DNA of 64,000 nucleotides, from NCBI RefSeq assembly GCF_023856365.1, contig NC_064542.1, positions 11,305,863-11,369,862 on the forward strand, written 5' to 3'. The notes beneath the pieces were generated by a model. The model was given only the letters and a program-made list of their open reading frames with translations, was not told where the DNA came from and searched no databases. Numbering within the stretch: position 1 is the stretch's first letter; the number at the start of each line of letters is the position of its first letter. The DNA is from Brienomyrus brachyistius. Lineage: Eukaryota; Chordata; Actinopteri; Osteoglossiformes; Mormyridae. Shown one piece after another: positions 24,230 to 36,326 of the stretch. The position numbers and the translations under genes are program-made.

Positions 24230-24448
24230 ACTGCGTTCTCTCCATGTCTTTTCACAATTTTTCTACCACTCTAGTGGGATAGCATGAAAGACATAGGAGA
24301 TGTAATATGTAACATTAATCTTTGCACCAATTTCTCCTGTCAGGCTACTTGCCTTGGTAAGTCCAACCTGTTCATACAGTCCTTTATAATTGGTCATATT
24401 TTAAATTGCCCCTCTGGGACAAATAAAGTTTTTTGAATTTGAATTGAG
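24230..24448 (+). mobile_element. LINE-type 3' tail fragment
   Basis: It ends GGGACAAATAAAGTTTTT then GAATTTGAATTGAG, a 3' end shared by many fish retroelement copies. Upstream bases to about 24230 may belong to the same insertion. No coding part remains. Confidence 0.5.
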
Positions 24449-26880
24449 AACCGAGGCAGATCTTATGGATGGGCTAACTTAGGTTGTAGCCAATGGCCCC
24501 ATTTTGTTTCTGGGTGTGAGAGCATCTGCTGCTGCCACCCATCGGAAACCCTCCCTCATTTATGAACCTGGGGGCCATGGCATCCCTTGTTTCTTCGGGC
24601 AGGGCTCCAGCAATAACTTTGCCCGTCCTGCATTCAGCCTCGTCCAGATGAGTGCTTGCTGCTGAAGACAGTCGTAATTCACTCTGATCCAGATAAGAGA
24701 CAATGAAGAGGCAGGTGACCGCCACATAGTAACAGGTGTAAACATCTCTGCCTATGTAGTTTTTTTCATGCATGCTATCAGTGGAGAAGGTACCACAAGG
24801 TACTGAGTCATAAAACAGGGTGTTGCGATTGCATGGGGGGTTGTAAAAGCTGATTAGTCTTTTAGTCACTGTTTTATCTGCCCACTCACTTCGTTTACCT
24901 TATTTTCAGTCATGAAATGTTAACTTTAGTTCCCCAAAAGTGCCCAAACCCTGAAGATCCAGCCCATTGTCAGCCTCAGCTGTTTTTATAATCTGTCATT
25001 TGTTTCCTGCTGTGGGATCCCCATGCTGATTCCATAATGGCTGTCTTTTGCCCATAATGTCTTCACTGAGCTTTTCCAAACTCCTCTCCTCTTTTGTTCC
25101 ATGAATAAAATCCTGCCCCGATCCATGTGTCACGTGGTTCTGTTGGCCCATGTCTTCTTCCTGCTTTTAAGGAGGTAGGTGATGAGTTAGTGTCGTGTTT
25201 CACTCTAACGGAGGCTGAAAACTAACCAGATTGTATGGTGAATCAGAAAGGAGAAGAACTGCAGACTGGATTGGGCGCTAGGAGGCCACATGTAATCAGC
25301 TTGTCCATAGTTTCTTGTGGGTGGGGGTCCATTTTCCCTTTGTGTGGATTTTCGCCAAGCACTCTGGTTTGCTGCGGTTTAGGTGAGACGGCGACATAGT
25401 GTGTATTTACCCTGAGAGGGCCGGTCATTCATTTCCAGGGTGTGTCACGTCTTGGGATTCCCAGGGAACTCTAGGCTCACTGTGACACTGCTTAGCTTCA
25501 GCGGTTATGGAAAGAGGGTGGAGGGATTACATATTTGTCTGGATGATTGTCAGAGGTTGCTGGTGACATGGGGCGAGACAAAGGGAAACCTCATTGGATG
25601 GTGATTCATCTTATGACCTTATATTTGATCATATTAGGCTTGAGGATCATATTAAATAAATAATATTAAAATGTCATACATACTCGCTTTTTTAAATGAC
25701 TGTGTGTTGCAGTCATATTTCAACTGAAATTTACTGGCAAATTATAAATGGCAGACTTTAGAATTTAAGTGTGATTTTACTTATTTAAGTATATTAAAAG
25801 ACGTGCAACTGAGGATCTGAGAGCAGAGTCAGCCAGTCTGGAGCAACTGCGGTTAAGGGCTTGGCTTGAGAGCAGAATGGTGAAAATGTTTTTAAAAATT
25901 TGATTCATACAATGTAGTGTACATCACAACAGGTAAATCGCAGTGATGACCACAGGGTTTGAACCTCCAACCTTCTCTTTGTTTTTTTTTTAAAAAGGCA
26001 AGTTGCAAATCCATAAACATAAAAGCATCAATAAAAGAGATTGGAAAATGGCTTGCAGACTGTATTGTGCTCTGTGATTGGTTGGCTAGAGTTCAGCAGC
26101 TTGTTCCCTTAATGGTTAATCATTGCCCTGCCATTAAGATGTCGCTCTTATCCCTTGACTGGTGATGTGTTACTTCCCTGCTGCTTGCAACATCAGAGGA
26201 TGTCCAGAGTTCATGGCAGATTGCGAGAACCCAAATGACGTGAAAGCATATTTTTGAGGCTTATTTCCTGATCTCAGAATCTGTCCTGAAACAACCCAGA
26301 TGAGATAAAAAAAAGGTCTGTGTGCCTTTATATTGATTGTTCAGGTATGAAATGTCAAGGCTACCGAAGAGTTGCTTAACTGTCGGAAAAAAAGAGCACG
26401 CCAACTGTAATCTAATTTTAAACACAAACCCACCTTTAATCACCATAAATGTTACCTTCACCGGATGTTGAACCATTACTAACATTACTTTATGTAATAA
26501 CTCTTTGCTTATACTTTATAATTCAAAATGACTGCTTCACCATAACCTAATCTCATACTGGGTAAAGTTTGAATGCCAGTTTCCAACACATTTTAATTTA
26601 ACAATGTACAAGTAACTAAACTAATAGATGAAAGGACGCAAAGAACCCAGTCTACTTTCTCTTTTCAAGCACTGAACATAGAGACCATGCCCTTAAGTCT
26701 GTTAGTTTAGTTATAATAAACAGATGAAAACTATCTTTTGCCGTCCTGTAGATAAAGTGTCTTAGGTTATTCTTTCTTTTTTTGCAAGCATAAACATTTT
26801 ATTCCATAAGTGTTAACAGTCTACTGTTGATAAGACATTTTTCCACTTATGGGATGGTCATCTAGTACCTCCCACAACCG
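24449..26880. other. intergenic DNA between mblac1 and the tm4sf5-like gene
   Basis: No gene is recognisable. The 131-codon reverse frame at 24869-24474 has no known resemblance. A degenerate SINE-like stretch with TGCGGTTAAGGGCTTGGC and a B-box-like CAGGGTTTGAACCTCCAA lies at about 25835-25980. The rest looks like ordinary AT-rich spacer. Confidence 0.45.
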
Positions 26881-26907
26881 CCCACTCTTCACCTGTACAA
26901 TTATGGT

Positions 26908-26915
26908 TATATAAA
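26908..26915 (+). promoter_or_regulatory. TATA box of the tm4sf5-like gene
   Basis: TATATAAA lies about 175 bases before the start codon at 27089. A transcript starting about 30 bases downstream, near 26940, would have a 5' UTR of about 150 bases with no other ATG in good context. Confidence 0.55.
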
Positions 26916-27088
26916 CAGACCCATCACAGTTCTCCCTCATTAAAGTGCAGAGAGGAGAGGAGAAGGGACGGGATAGGAACGGAAAGCCATCCCATCACAC
27001 GGCAAAGCCTACAGGACTGTGGGTCCCCCGAACATTTTAACCACAGGGAAAAAATCGTCAAGGTAACTTTGGACAAGGAAGCGGGACC

Positions 27089-29828
27089 ATGTGTACGGGA
27101 AAGTGTGCCAAGTGCATCGGGGTGATGCTGTACCCCTTAGCGCTGATCTCCATTGTCTGCAACATCATACTGTTCTTCCCGGACTGGAAAACCAAGTACG
27201 CCGAGGAGGAGCGGGAAGGCTTGGGGCCCCGTCTCACAGAGGAAGTGAAATACATGGCAGGCGTCATTGGAGGGGGCATCATGGTGAGTTTAGACCAGCA
27301 CTTTCCAGTAACTGGGGACCCCAGATAGTCCATGTTTTGGGAGCTTGGAGGGATGCAAAAATGTGGACTGTCTGGGGGGGGTTCCAGAGGAGCGGGTTAG
27401 CACGACATACAATTCAGAAAGCAGGCTCAGCCAGTCCCTTGACCAATTTGGGGTTAGGGACCTTGCTGTAAGGTCCAATGGTGAAATCTTTATGCCAACC
27501 CTGGGATTTGAACCAACAACCTTTCGGTTGTTGGAGCCACACACCACTGTCATCGTTAAGCTCCATGCTTTTTATTGATTGCATGACTGTCTTATATCTT
27601 GGTTAGTATGATTATTATATTGTTTAAATCTGAGTGCTGATGGGCCTCCTTATTTTCTATGTTATATTGAAAACCTCTGTAGTGTGATGCAAGGTAACCT
27701 CCATGTTAACAGTGTAAAAATATCCACATGACTTGCTGTAAATATCTAAATAAGCGCACAGAAATATATTGCCTGAGATAAGGCAAAGATGTAACATAAC
27801 TCTCGCTTTCCACTGGCCCTGGTCTTGCTGTAGGTGCTGATCCCTGCCATCCACATCCACCTGACGGGAAAGCAGGGTTGTTGTGCGAATCGCTGCGGGG
27901 TGAGTTGGGGACCCGTCGCCCGGGGATCGTTCACACAGATTCCGTCGCCCCGCCGAGACTGACCGGCCATCGTTCCTCCCTCTGTATCTCCACAGATGTT
28001 TCTGTCCATCGGCTTTGCGGCAGTGGGGGTGGTGGGTGGTCTCTACTGCTTCAGTGTGTCCATTGTTGGTCTTATCAATGGACCCATGTGCAATTACAAG
28101 AATCCTGACACCCTCAGTCTACAGTGGGGGACACCATTTATCAACAGGTAATAATCAACTTGACATATAAATCCATCCATCCTCCAGTCATGTATTCTGG
28201 TCTGGTTCAGTGGGGTGGGGGGTGGACATGGGGAGGTGTAGTATGAGAGATACGAGAAAAAAAAATGTCTTTCACAGAGGACAAAAATGAAATACTGTAT
28301 CTTTGGATGATATAGTGATGTATTAAAATAAATAATAGTTCAGTCTCAGGGTAGCACTTTACTTGAGAGGACACAAATAATGTAGTATCATGGTATTTAT
28401 TAATTATGTGTTAATTAATCACAAAGTCTTATTAACATACTGATCGCATGTTCGTCAATCATTTATGAATTCTGACATATTTTACGCCAAGCAATTACTA
28501 TATTTGTTACTATATCTGTAAATTCTGTAAACTTTTGTGAATCACCGAAGGAACAAGTAATGAATAACACAAGTGAAATACTGATCTCATGTTTGTTCAT
28601 TATTAATTAATTGTGACCTGTCATTTATCTGAAGTAGCGACTATATTTGTTCATCATTTATACTTAACTGAGTTGTTACTAAGTGTCTGTGCCTCTTCAA
28701 GTGTCACCAGTCATAGACATGCAGGGTCCATGAACTGGTTTGCTTAAATCAGACTCGTGCTGATGTTTGACGCATGGTGGGTCAGTGCGTACCACTGTGT
28801 CCTCACTAGTTTGGGGTTCTTAGTTCGATTCTTGTGACTGCCTGTGAGTATATGATGCTTTTATCTCCGGGAACCTTGATTTTCTCCTGCAGTCCAAATC
28901 TATAGTGTCGAGCTAACTGGTATGTTTAACTTGCCCATAGTACATGACCGTGTGAGTTCGGTCAGGAACTGGCACCCCATCCTCGGTATCTTTGCAAGGA
29001 AGGGTTTGAAATTGCAGCTGTAATTGTACTGTAGATGTAATCTTAAGCTCAGCATGTTTCTGCACTGTGTGGCGGAAACCAGAGTACCCCGCGACAACAT
29101 GGGGAGAACATGCAAACTCCACACACATGGAGCCCTGGGCGGGGACTCGAACCCAGGTCCCAGTGGTGTGAAGCAACAGTGATAATCACTGCACCACCAT
29201 GCCACCCCCACAGTGATATCTCTGGAATTCAACATCTTTCATTATTGTTGTTCAGGGAGAGCTGAATATTTTCTGACGTGGTGCATGGTGTAAAAAGTTT
29301 TTGAATCACTGGTAAAAGGTACTTTAGAATATTACAGTGTAATAAAATACATTATTTCACCACACTGGTGGTATGTATTTCAGTGGGTTTTGCTCTGTGT
29401 CTGGAAGGTTGTGAATCTAAATCCTGTAGACCCAGCAGAATAATTATTTCACCACTGGGCTATCGAGCAAGACTCATAAAGGCAAGGCACTCTACAGCTG
29501 CAGAATGCCGGCTGAATTCTGAGCTTAGACCCCAAACCTGCTATGTGAGCACTATCTAATTTCCTGATGATTATGAATGAAGTACTACTTTTCTATTCAT
29601 GTGTCCTTCCACAGCACTGAGAGTTATCTGACTGACCGGGAAATGTGGGACATTTGTCTGGAGCCCAAGGACGTGGTTCAATTCAACGTCGGTCTGTTCT
29701 CCACCATGCTCATAGCTGGTGGTCTGGAAATTATCCTATGCACTATCCAGGTGGTCAATGGGCTGTTTGGGTGCCTCTGTGGGACGTGCAACAAGAAGCA
29801 GGTGAGACCAGCGCCCCCGCTGCCATAG
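27089..29828 (+). CDS. tm4sf5: transmembrane 4 L6 family protein, TM4SF5-like
   Basis: L6 tetraspan proteins are four-pass plasma-membrane proteins that organise integrins and other receptors. Exons are 27089-27283, 27834-27899, 27996-28147 and 29615-29801, all GT-AG with matching phases. The N-terminus MCTGKCAKCIGVMLYPLALI has the family MCTGKCA signature. CCANRC lies in the cytoplasmic loop and CNYKN in the second extracellular loop. The fourth membrane segment ends in IQVVNGLFGCLCGTC. Human TM4SF5 ends KKQDTPH with the last residues from another exon. Here KKQ is followed by a good donor (29802, GTGAGA). Either this is read through to the TAG at 29826-29828 (208 residues), or it is spliced to an acceptor at 30332 for two more codons and TAA at 30339-30341 (202 residues). 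AATAAA at 30991-30996 supports the second. TM4SF4 is the alternative name. Confidence 0.85.
27288..27560. mobile_element. MITE and SINE remnants in tm4sf5-like intron 1
   Basis: At about 27291-27400 an imperfect palindrome pairs GGGGACCCCAGATAGTCCA with TGGACTGTCTGGGGGGGGTT. It resembles the MITE at 47476-47615. Next to it, 27425-27550 holds a SINE-like stretch with GGGATTTGAACCAACAACC, a reverse B-box. Confidence 0.55.
28355..28712. mobile_element. MITE-like element in tm4sf5-like intron 3
   Basis: The left end GGTAGCACTTTACTTGAGAGG pairs imperfectly with the reverse complement of the right end (CCTCTTCAAGTGTCACC). Between them lie AT-rich internal repeats of TTATTAATTA type and no coding sequence. 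The form is that of a non-autonomous DNA transposon. Confidence 0.5.
28905..29217. mobile_element. two SINE fragments in opposite orientation
   Basis: 28905-28985 is a forward tail-side piece (AACTTGCCCATAGTACATGA). 29040-29217 is a reverse head-side piece with GAACATGCAAACTCCACACA and a reverse B box (GGACTCGAACCC). Both are related to the full copies at 20604, 38717 and 51308. They lie in tm4sf5-like intron 3. Confidence 0.6.
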
Positions 29829-30990
29829 TGACCAAACATACCGAGCGCCGAATCATGACATACAGGTGCTCCGTAGAAAAATAAAACAGACTGGAACTAT
29901 TTAATGGTCAAAATTTAATACCGTACAAAATCACCCTGATATACACTTAACCTTCACTAAAATACAGGGGAATATCAAAGACCTTCGATTAATAAATCTT
30001 ATTCCATGATAGCTAACCCATAGAAAAAAATAACCCGTGCTTTATGATCTGTTTAAATACATATTATACTCAAGTCTGGGTATTTCCTGATTATAATACA
30101 ACGAAAACAATCATTTGAAAAAAAGATGCAGGAACATCTTAATAAGGTGATACAGAACAGAGAGTCCGCGTAACATTTCACTCTACTGTATAGCTATACC
30201 GAATAAAAAAAAGATGTTTTTTTCACTTATCACACTTTTCCAAAATAATATCATTAGATATCCGATATATTGACTGATTTCGCTGCATAACACAATGATC
30301 CTAAACTGTGCGTATGCTTCCTGTCTCCCCAGTCATATTAATCAGCGCAGAGGTAATAGGAGAAGAAAGAACGCGCCTCGAGTACGATGGACTGACTGCG
30401 CCCTCTTGTGTCCACGGAGGGCAACAGTTCTTAATAGACCACTACTGAAAATAGCTTTACGGGACCATTTTAAATTATCATTCACAGTAAACACATACTA
30501 CCTTTTCTAAGGATTGGTATTATTCCTAATTACTACTTGTGAAGGAATAGTACTTTACAACTAATGTTTATAAAATACAAAAATGTTAATCAGTTTGTTT
30601 TTATATGAATTGTTTATACACTTGTACACTTTTTCATTGTCTTTTGAACTGTCAATGAATGGTCTAACCATGACAGTGATTCTCGCTGATAAATATTAAA
30701 TAAGGTGGTAAACTACTAAGCATTATTATACGTAAGAGAGGATGAAACCATGTAACAAAATATCAGTAATTCTATGACTGGTATCCTTTTGCTACATTGT
30801 TTTAACTTCAGCTGAATCTTGTGTCATGGAAATTTGACTCAGGTTTTCAAACCTGACTGTTTCTCCTTTGAAACAGGTGAAGGTTTGCATCTTTCATGAA
30901 CCTTGAAACCTTATAGTATATAGCACAAAATATTTTGCTTTGTCCAGAGTGAGTTATTTTATGTAAAATTGTAAAATATTACTTTGACCA

Positions 30991-30996
30991 AATAAA
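30991..30996 (+). terminator. candidate tm4sf5-like poly(A) signal
   Basis: AATAAA in AT-rich DNA about 650 bases after the possible last exon at 30333-30341, in the sense orientation. Confidence 0.45.
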
Positions 30997-31219
30997 ATTG
31001 TTATTTTAAAAAGAATAAACTGTTCACGGTAATATTAAAGCTTCCATGAGTGATACATGTTCTGTCATATCTGCAGATACCTGAATCTTAGTGGCCTAAG
31101 ACATAGGGGTAACACATAAGGCATTATAATGTATTATAATGCATCCATAAATTATTATAAACACGGCTATAAATATTTATAAAAAGGCATAACACATTAT
31201 AGCTATGTGTATTATGCTT

Positions 31220-31224
<5 letters not shown>

Positions 31225-31281
<57 letters not shown>
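31225..31281. repeat. (AT)n microsatellite
   Basis: An alternating AT run at the end of an AT-rich, possibly MITE-derived stretch (31090-31225). Confidence 0.95.
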
Positions 31282-31285
<4 letters not shown>

Positions 31286-32269
31286 AAAAAAGACTATAGG
31301 TGTAACATTTATATAGGTACTAAACAGGTACGGACTGGCCATTGGGAGTACTGGGATTACTGGGAAATTTCAATTTCAATGCAGATCTTTGAAAATAAGA
31401 CGGTAAAACAAACTAGACATTTTAGTGCAAAATAAGCACACAGTATAGTCCTACTCAAGGCGACATCCTGAAGGTGACATAGGCGGTTGCCTAGGCAGGC
31501 AGCTTGCCAGCCAATTTCACATTTCCTCAGGCAGGGGGCGCTGGTGGTGATGCTTTCCTAAGGTGCCACACTGGCTAGGGCAGGTACTGCTTTCGTTCCT
31601 TGCCACTGAGATTGTGGTAGACAAATAAAGCTCTGTGAATAGTTCCGATCAATAACTAGTTAATATGTGTTAATGTGCTATTTATTTATCTCAGGTCTAT
31701 AACATTATTTTTTGTGTGAGCATTATATTATGTGTCCCATTTTGAGCATTGCTTTGTCCAGTCCGAACCCACCCGCCCACCCCTCAGGATTCCCGGCCTC
31801 AACAAGCCTCCCATTCCAGCTCTAGTACTAATCCTATGTTAGGCTTTAATAAGACCACAGACCTTTTATTGTTATATATTTTGGGTGGTTCAGTGGATGG
31901 TGTTGTGACTTCCCTGGGTGTGTGTGTGCACTGGTACGAGTTTCTTCCCACAGTCCAGAGCCAGGCTCTAATTGTGAAGGTGTGGCAGTGAGAAACAGCC
32001 ACCCTGGCATGAGATTTACAAGAAGTGCTCAGACAGGTTGCAAACAAGACCGCAGTTGTTTTAGGGTGTACTCACATTAGGTGAGCTGCATTATGCCCGA
32101 GCAGGGTGCGCTAAACTACGCCTGGGCCTGCCTGAGGAGGTCGGCCCGGGCACAGTTCAGTTGGACTTGGGCACGGTACGCATCCAGTGTGACCGATATC
32201 CCTGCCCGAGCACAGAACACAAACATGACCTCAACAATGCCACTGGCACATGCACGCACACATGTACAC

Positions 32270-32400
32270 TATACATAGACCTGGAAGGAACGGATGGGAG
32301 AGGCTGTAGAGATCGGGTAACTATAGCCTTGGGATTTAAACCCACAATCTTCCAATCACAGGCACAGAGTCCTTACCTACTGAGCCACACACAGCCCCTA
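32270..32400 (-). mobile_element. tRNA-derived SINE fragment
   Basis: On the reverse strand an A-box-like TGTGGCTCAGTAGGTAAGGA is followed by a B-box-like GTGGGTTTAAATCCCAAGG at tRNA-like spacing. The body beyond is short or lost. Confidence 0.6.
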
Positions 32401-32489
32401 TGGAACCCTTCATTGGCAAACGTCTATGTAGGGCTCTCAAATGGCAAAGCAGGGCGTAAGGGCGGCGAAGTTGGGGCCTGTTTCATGTA

Positions 32490-32630
32490 GTAGGAGTTCT
32501 TGCTTAGTGGGACAGCATCAGATTTAAGGTACACCAGTTTAAATGGACTTTATCTTTGTTCACTTACATTTCGCCCAGACTACCTTAAATCCGACAAGTT
32601 ATCCAGCTCAGCAAGAACTGCTACCTCGTG
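32490..32630. mobile_element. palindromic MITE
   Basis: GAGTTCTTGCTTAGTGGGAC and GATTTAAGGTA on the left pair with GTAGCAGTTCTTGCTGAGC and GGATTTAAGGTAG on the reverse strand from the right. The element is about 140 bases with a short central loop. Confidence 0.6.
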
Positions 32631-32731
32631 ATACAAGCCCATGCGCTCAGGCGATCATACAACACGCATTTTTTCCATTATTTTATGTCCATTCTGATTA
32701 GAGATAATCAAAAAATGATTAATCTCCAATA

Positions 32732-33235
32732 CGGCTGGGCAATATAAACGATATATTGACTTATCATGATATAAATTTTAAGCGATAAGAAACCATTTAG
32801 CATGGCCCGGTGAGCCAGCAAACACAGAGGATTCAAAGAAACGGTTTAAGTTATCTTTTAAAATCTGGTGGCAATTGGTCATGAGATAGCAGTTTGGCCA
32901 AAAATGTTCCCACAGATAAACACAGAAATTGGTTGACTTTCTGTTACTTGAAAGGTTATAGTATATGTCAGATATGATGACTGACTCACTACAAATGGGT
33001 TTTATCTAGTGTCACACCCTACAAAAAAAATTGTCTGATTCGTTTATGAAAATTAATGAAATCTGATGCCTTTTTCCTGTGTTCTGAATTTGCCTGAGAG
33101 CAATTCTGAGGGAATATTAAGCAAAAATTGAGATTTGAAGTAAAAAAATAATGAGCTGAATTTTATCGTGATATTTATGAATACTGTCTGATATGTAAAA
33201 AATCATTTTTTCATCACATAGCCCTGCCCTTATTT
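32732..33235. mobile_element. possible MITE with GGCTGGGCAATAT ends
   Basis: The left end GGCTGGGCAATATA resembles the reverse complement of the right end (AGGGCAGGGCTATG). Similar termini occur in a common fish MITE with CGATATA internal motifs, also seen here. A related right end may lie near 49780-49800. Confidence 0.4.
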
Positions 33236-33353
33236 CGAAAAATAAATCTGTTTGTTCCCCCAAGCCAAGTCTAGGATCAGTTAGATGGTCTTGTTAAACA
33301 AAAAATAAAACCAGTACAAATTACGTTGTCTTCTATAATTGTTAGATTAACAT

Positions 33354-33356
<3 letters not shown>

Positions 33357-33411
<55 letters not shown>
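33357..33411. repeat. (AT)n microsatellite
   Basis: An alternating AT run directly before a SINE copy at about 33415-33600, whose body ends TTTGGCTAAAAGCATCTGCC, a common fish SINE tail. Confidence 0.95.
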
Positions 33412-33412
<1 letters not shown>

Positions 33413-34076
33413 CGGCTAGTGTGTGGCTTAGGACGGTGTGTTTGTGATTTGAAGGTTGCTGCTTCAAATTCCTGAGTCAGCAGAGTGTTTAAAGGCACAT
33501 TCAGCAACGTTCTTAATGTCCAATTGTTTTAGTGCCTTTTTCACCCTGCTTTCAGGTGTATGACGCTTTGGCTAAAAGCATCTGCCACAATAAAGTGGGC
33601 ATGCATCCTGCTGCCTGCCATAAACCGTTAATAACCCCGGTTTACCACTAGGTGGTAGCAGTAACGTGCTCCGCCAATCTTCACTTAAAGGGCCGCCGTA
33701 CACCTGAGTTTAAGCTGACCTAAGTAGATCTTCGTACCAGGCCCGTCTCTGAAGAGGGGAGGGGGGCAGGGTGAGACAGCTTATTCGGGGCCCCAGGTGC
33801 AGCCAACATAAACCAAGTAATGGCTACTCCTTGGTCATTGTAATACAGATGCAACTATAATGAAAAATAACTCACCAATTGCTGACAGACACTCTGCAGT
33901 TTGACCTTTCATGGTCAGTTGATGTGAAACCATAGGGTGGCCAGGCAGGTAATCACAGGGCAAAGACAGTATTTAAATTAAGCGTATTTCCAGAGTATGT
34001 TTAATAAGGGCGTAATGGTACACAAAAGTACCAGAGCTGGGGAAGGTAACTCACAAAAATAATGCATTACAGGCAG

Positions 34077-34250
34077 AGGTGGAAAGTTCAGGTCTAGAGA
34101 GTACAAATCCAGACCAAGGTTTTGTTTCCACCAATCAGCAGAGTCCTCCGTGACTGTGACTCTTTATACTCAAGTGTTTGGTTGAAACAAAACTTTGGTC
34201 TGGATTTATGCTTTCTGGACCGGAACTTTCCTCCTTTGTAATGGATTATT
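34077..34250. mobile_element. palindromic MITE with long arms
   Basis: GTGGAAAGTTCAGGTCTAGA and AAATCCAGACCAAGGTTTTG on the left are mirrored by the reverse complement of the right half (GAGGAAAGTTCCGGTCCAGA and AAATCCAGACCAAAGTTTTG). Arms of about 65 bases flank a loop of about 40. Confidence 0.7.
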
Positions 34251-36326
34251 GTTAACTTCCTCAACACTGCTTAGCACGTTGAATGTGTTTCTAGCAGCAT
34301 ATCCGACTTCGATATAACAAAGTAGGTAGCTAGTCTTCTGGGCTTATCAACCACTCTCTTTCCAGTGCTGGTATATTTTACTGAGAAATTGTAATGTTCC
34401 CAAACCACCGATTATGACTGGCTGTAACCAGCATTAGTGGTAACCAACTCAATGCCACAATTAGCATCATGTTTTCTATGTGGAACATATTTGTTAATAA
34501 TAAAGGCATTCATTCGTTTAATTTTGCATACTTAACCAAAAATGATGTAGGCCTGCCTGAACAATACGTGTACAGCCCTATTAGCCAAAAAGTACTTGTT
34601 CAGATGAGATGTGACTGCATACAATCAATGGGAAAAAAATATTATTTTATCATTATTTAAGCAAGTTGCCCTATTGAGCAGGGCTCCTAGTGGACATTAC
34701 AACCAGTGCTTGCAGTTGCTTTGCACGTGAATAAATGCTTGCTTTTATTAACGGCCTTACATTAACACTCGATCTTTTATTGTGTCGTAAGGTGCTGCCT
34801 ATTATAGACAAATTATCCCTTTTGTGTGAACAGAGATCACCAACACCAGGATATGGGCTAAGCAAATGATGTAACCCGTACTGGTTTACACATAAGTCCA
34901 GTAAACATGTAGCAATACTTCATAACAAATAAGGTTCGTCAGGGTCATACCAGAAACACTACTCACGTTCATTTTTTTAAAAAAAATACGTCCAAGGGAA
35001 CTTCCCATACAGTCAATAAGGAGTCTGTATTTCACACTTTAAATATTCGCTTTTAAGGAATGGTTAGATCTTACCCGTTCCTTCAAAACAACGTCTGCAT
35101 GTGAATAATAAAAGGCTATCATGAAAAACCGACGCAACGTAGCTGGATTGTGTAAGTATATAAACTATGATAAAGAAATCCATCGCGACATACGCGTATA
35201 TTGTTCTTAGGAGGTAATTAACTTTCCTGAACAATGATACTGTCTTTTTCACAGAGTGTATCACTAATTTATTATTCTCTAAACACCAATGCTTTCTTGT
35301 TGGTCATATTATCGTTTAATTTTGATTGGTAGCCATTGCATTGTGTGTGTTTCCTTTATAGTATGTACAGGGATGCAACCGGACATTGCTATTGTAAACG
35401 TATTGGCTACATAGGCTATAGGAACAAGTTCTTTATAAAAACTAGTCGCTGGTCAGTGTACATAGATTTACTCCGAAGCGTATCTCGAGAAACAAAAAAG
35501 CGCGATTTATTCAACGACAAAAAGATCCTAGTTTTTTTGGTAAATCTTGACAGCCAAGATTTAACGCGGTTTCCGCTTTAAGGGGGAATGTTTATGTTTA
35601 TTACCGGTTTGCCTAGAGACAGAAGCATTAAAAGTTAAGTAATAGGCTTGCGAGCGCACAGTGTGAGACTTGGAAAGCGGGAAATCCCCCTGTTCCGTTT
35701 TAGCTGCTACTAAAAAGTCTTGAATTTCGCCATATACTTGTTTATTTATTTAGACAAACTTTGCTTGCCGACTTTATTACATATTAAACGTCTCATTATC
35801 GGTACGGATATTACTAGACAAATATATAGGACTATATGGATAACAGCTTGTGTGTGTGTGTATGTACGTGTGTGTGTGTACGTGTGTGTGTGGGTAAAAT
35901 TAAGGACTAAAACAGAGTTGAAGATAATCCATAAGAAAAGTTACGTGCCGTCACAAAAAAACACTGCATAACACTAACGCTTGTTGTTATTAATCTTATT
36001 ATTATGATCTGATGTATACAATACAAAATCAATAATTTGAGTAGCTTAACTTGTGTCAGGCTACAAATATCTCTGTGAGCAAATATAACAAATTTGTTTA
36101 AATATAATTTAAATTTGCCAGTTACCAATGGAAAAACGAATCGAATATTAGGAGATATTCACCCAGCCATCCATCTTCAAAAAGGTAATACGGAAACAGT
36201 AGTTTTTTTCTTATAGTGCAGTCCTGTAGATATAGTTATTTTGTCTGGCTGGGACATTCGGTCTATTCAATGTAATATACACTAACGCTATTGTTTCCCG
36301 CAAACAGTTTTTGAAATTGGATATCT

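Larger units (their letters stand above)
31000..36300. other. intergenic DNA between the tm4sf5-like gene and the first receptor
   Basis: No gene is recognisable. The stretch is a mosaic of AT microsatellites (31225-31281, 33357-33411), SINE pieces (about 32270-32400 and 33415-33600), MITEs (about 32490-32630, 32732-33235 and 34077-34250) and a GT tract at about 35849-35892. The region 34670-36300 is AT-rich and featureless apart from short frames without resemblance. Confidence 0.5.
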
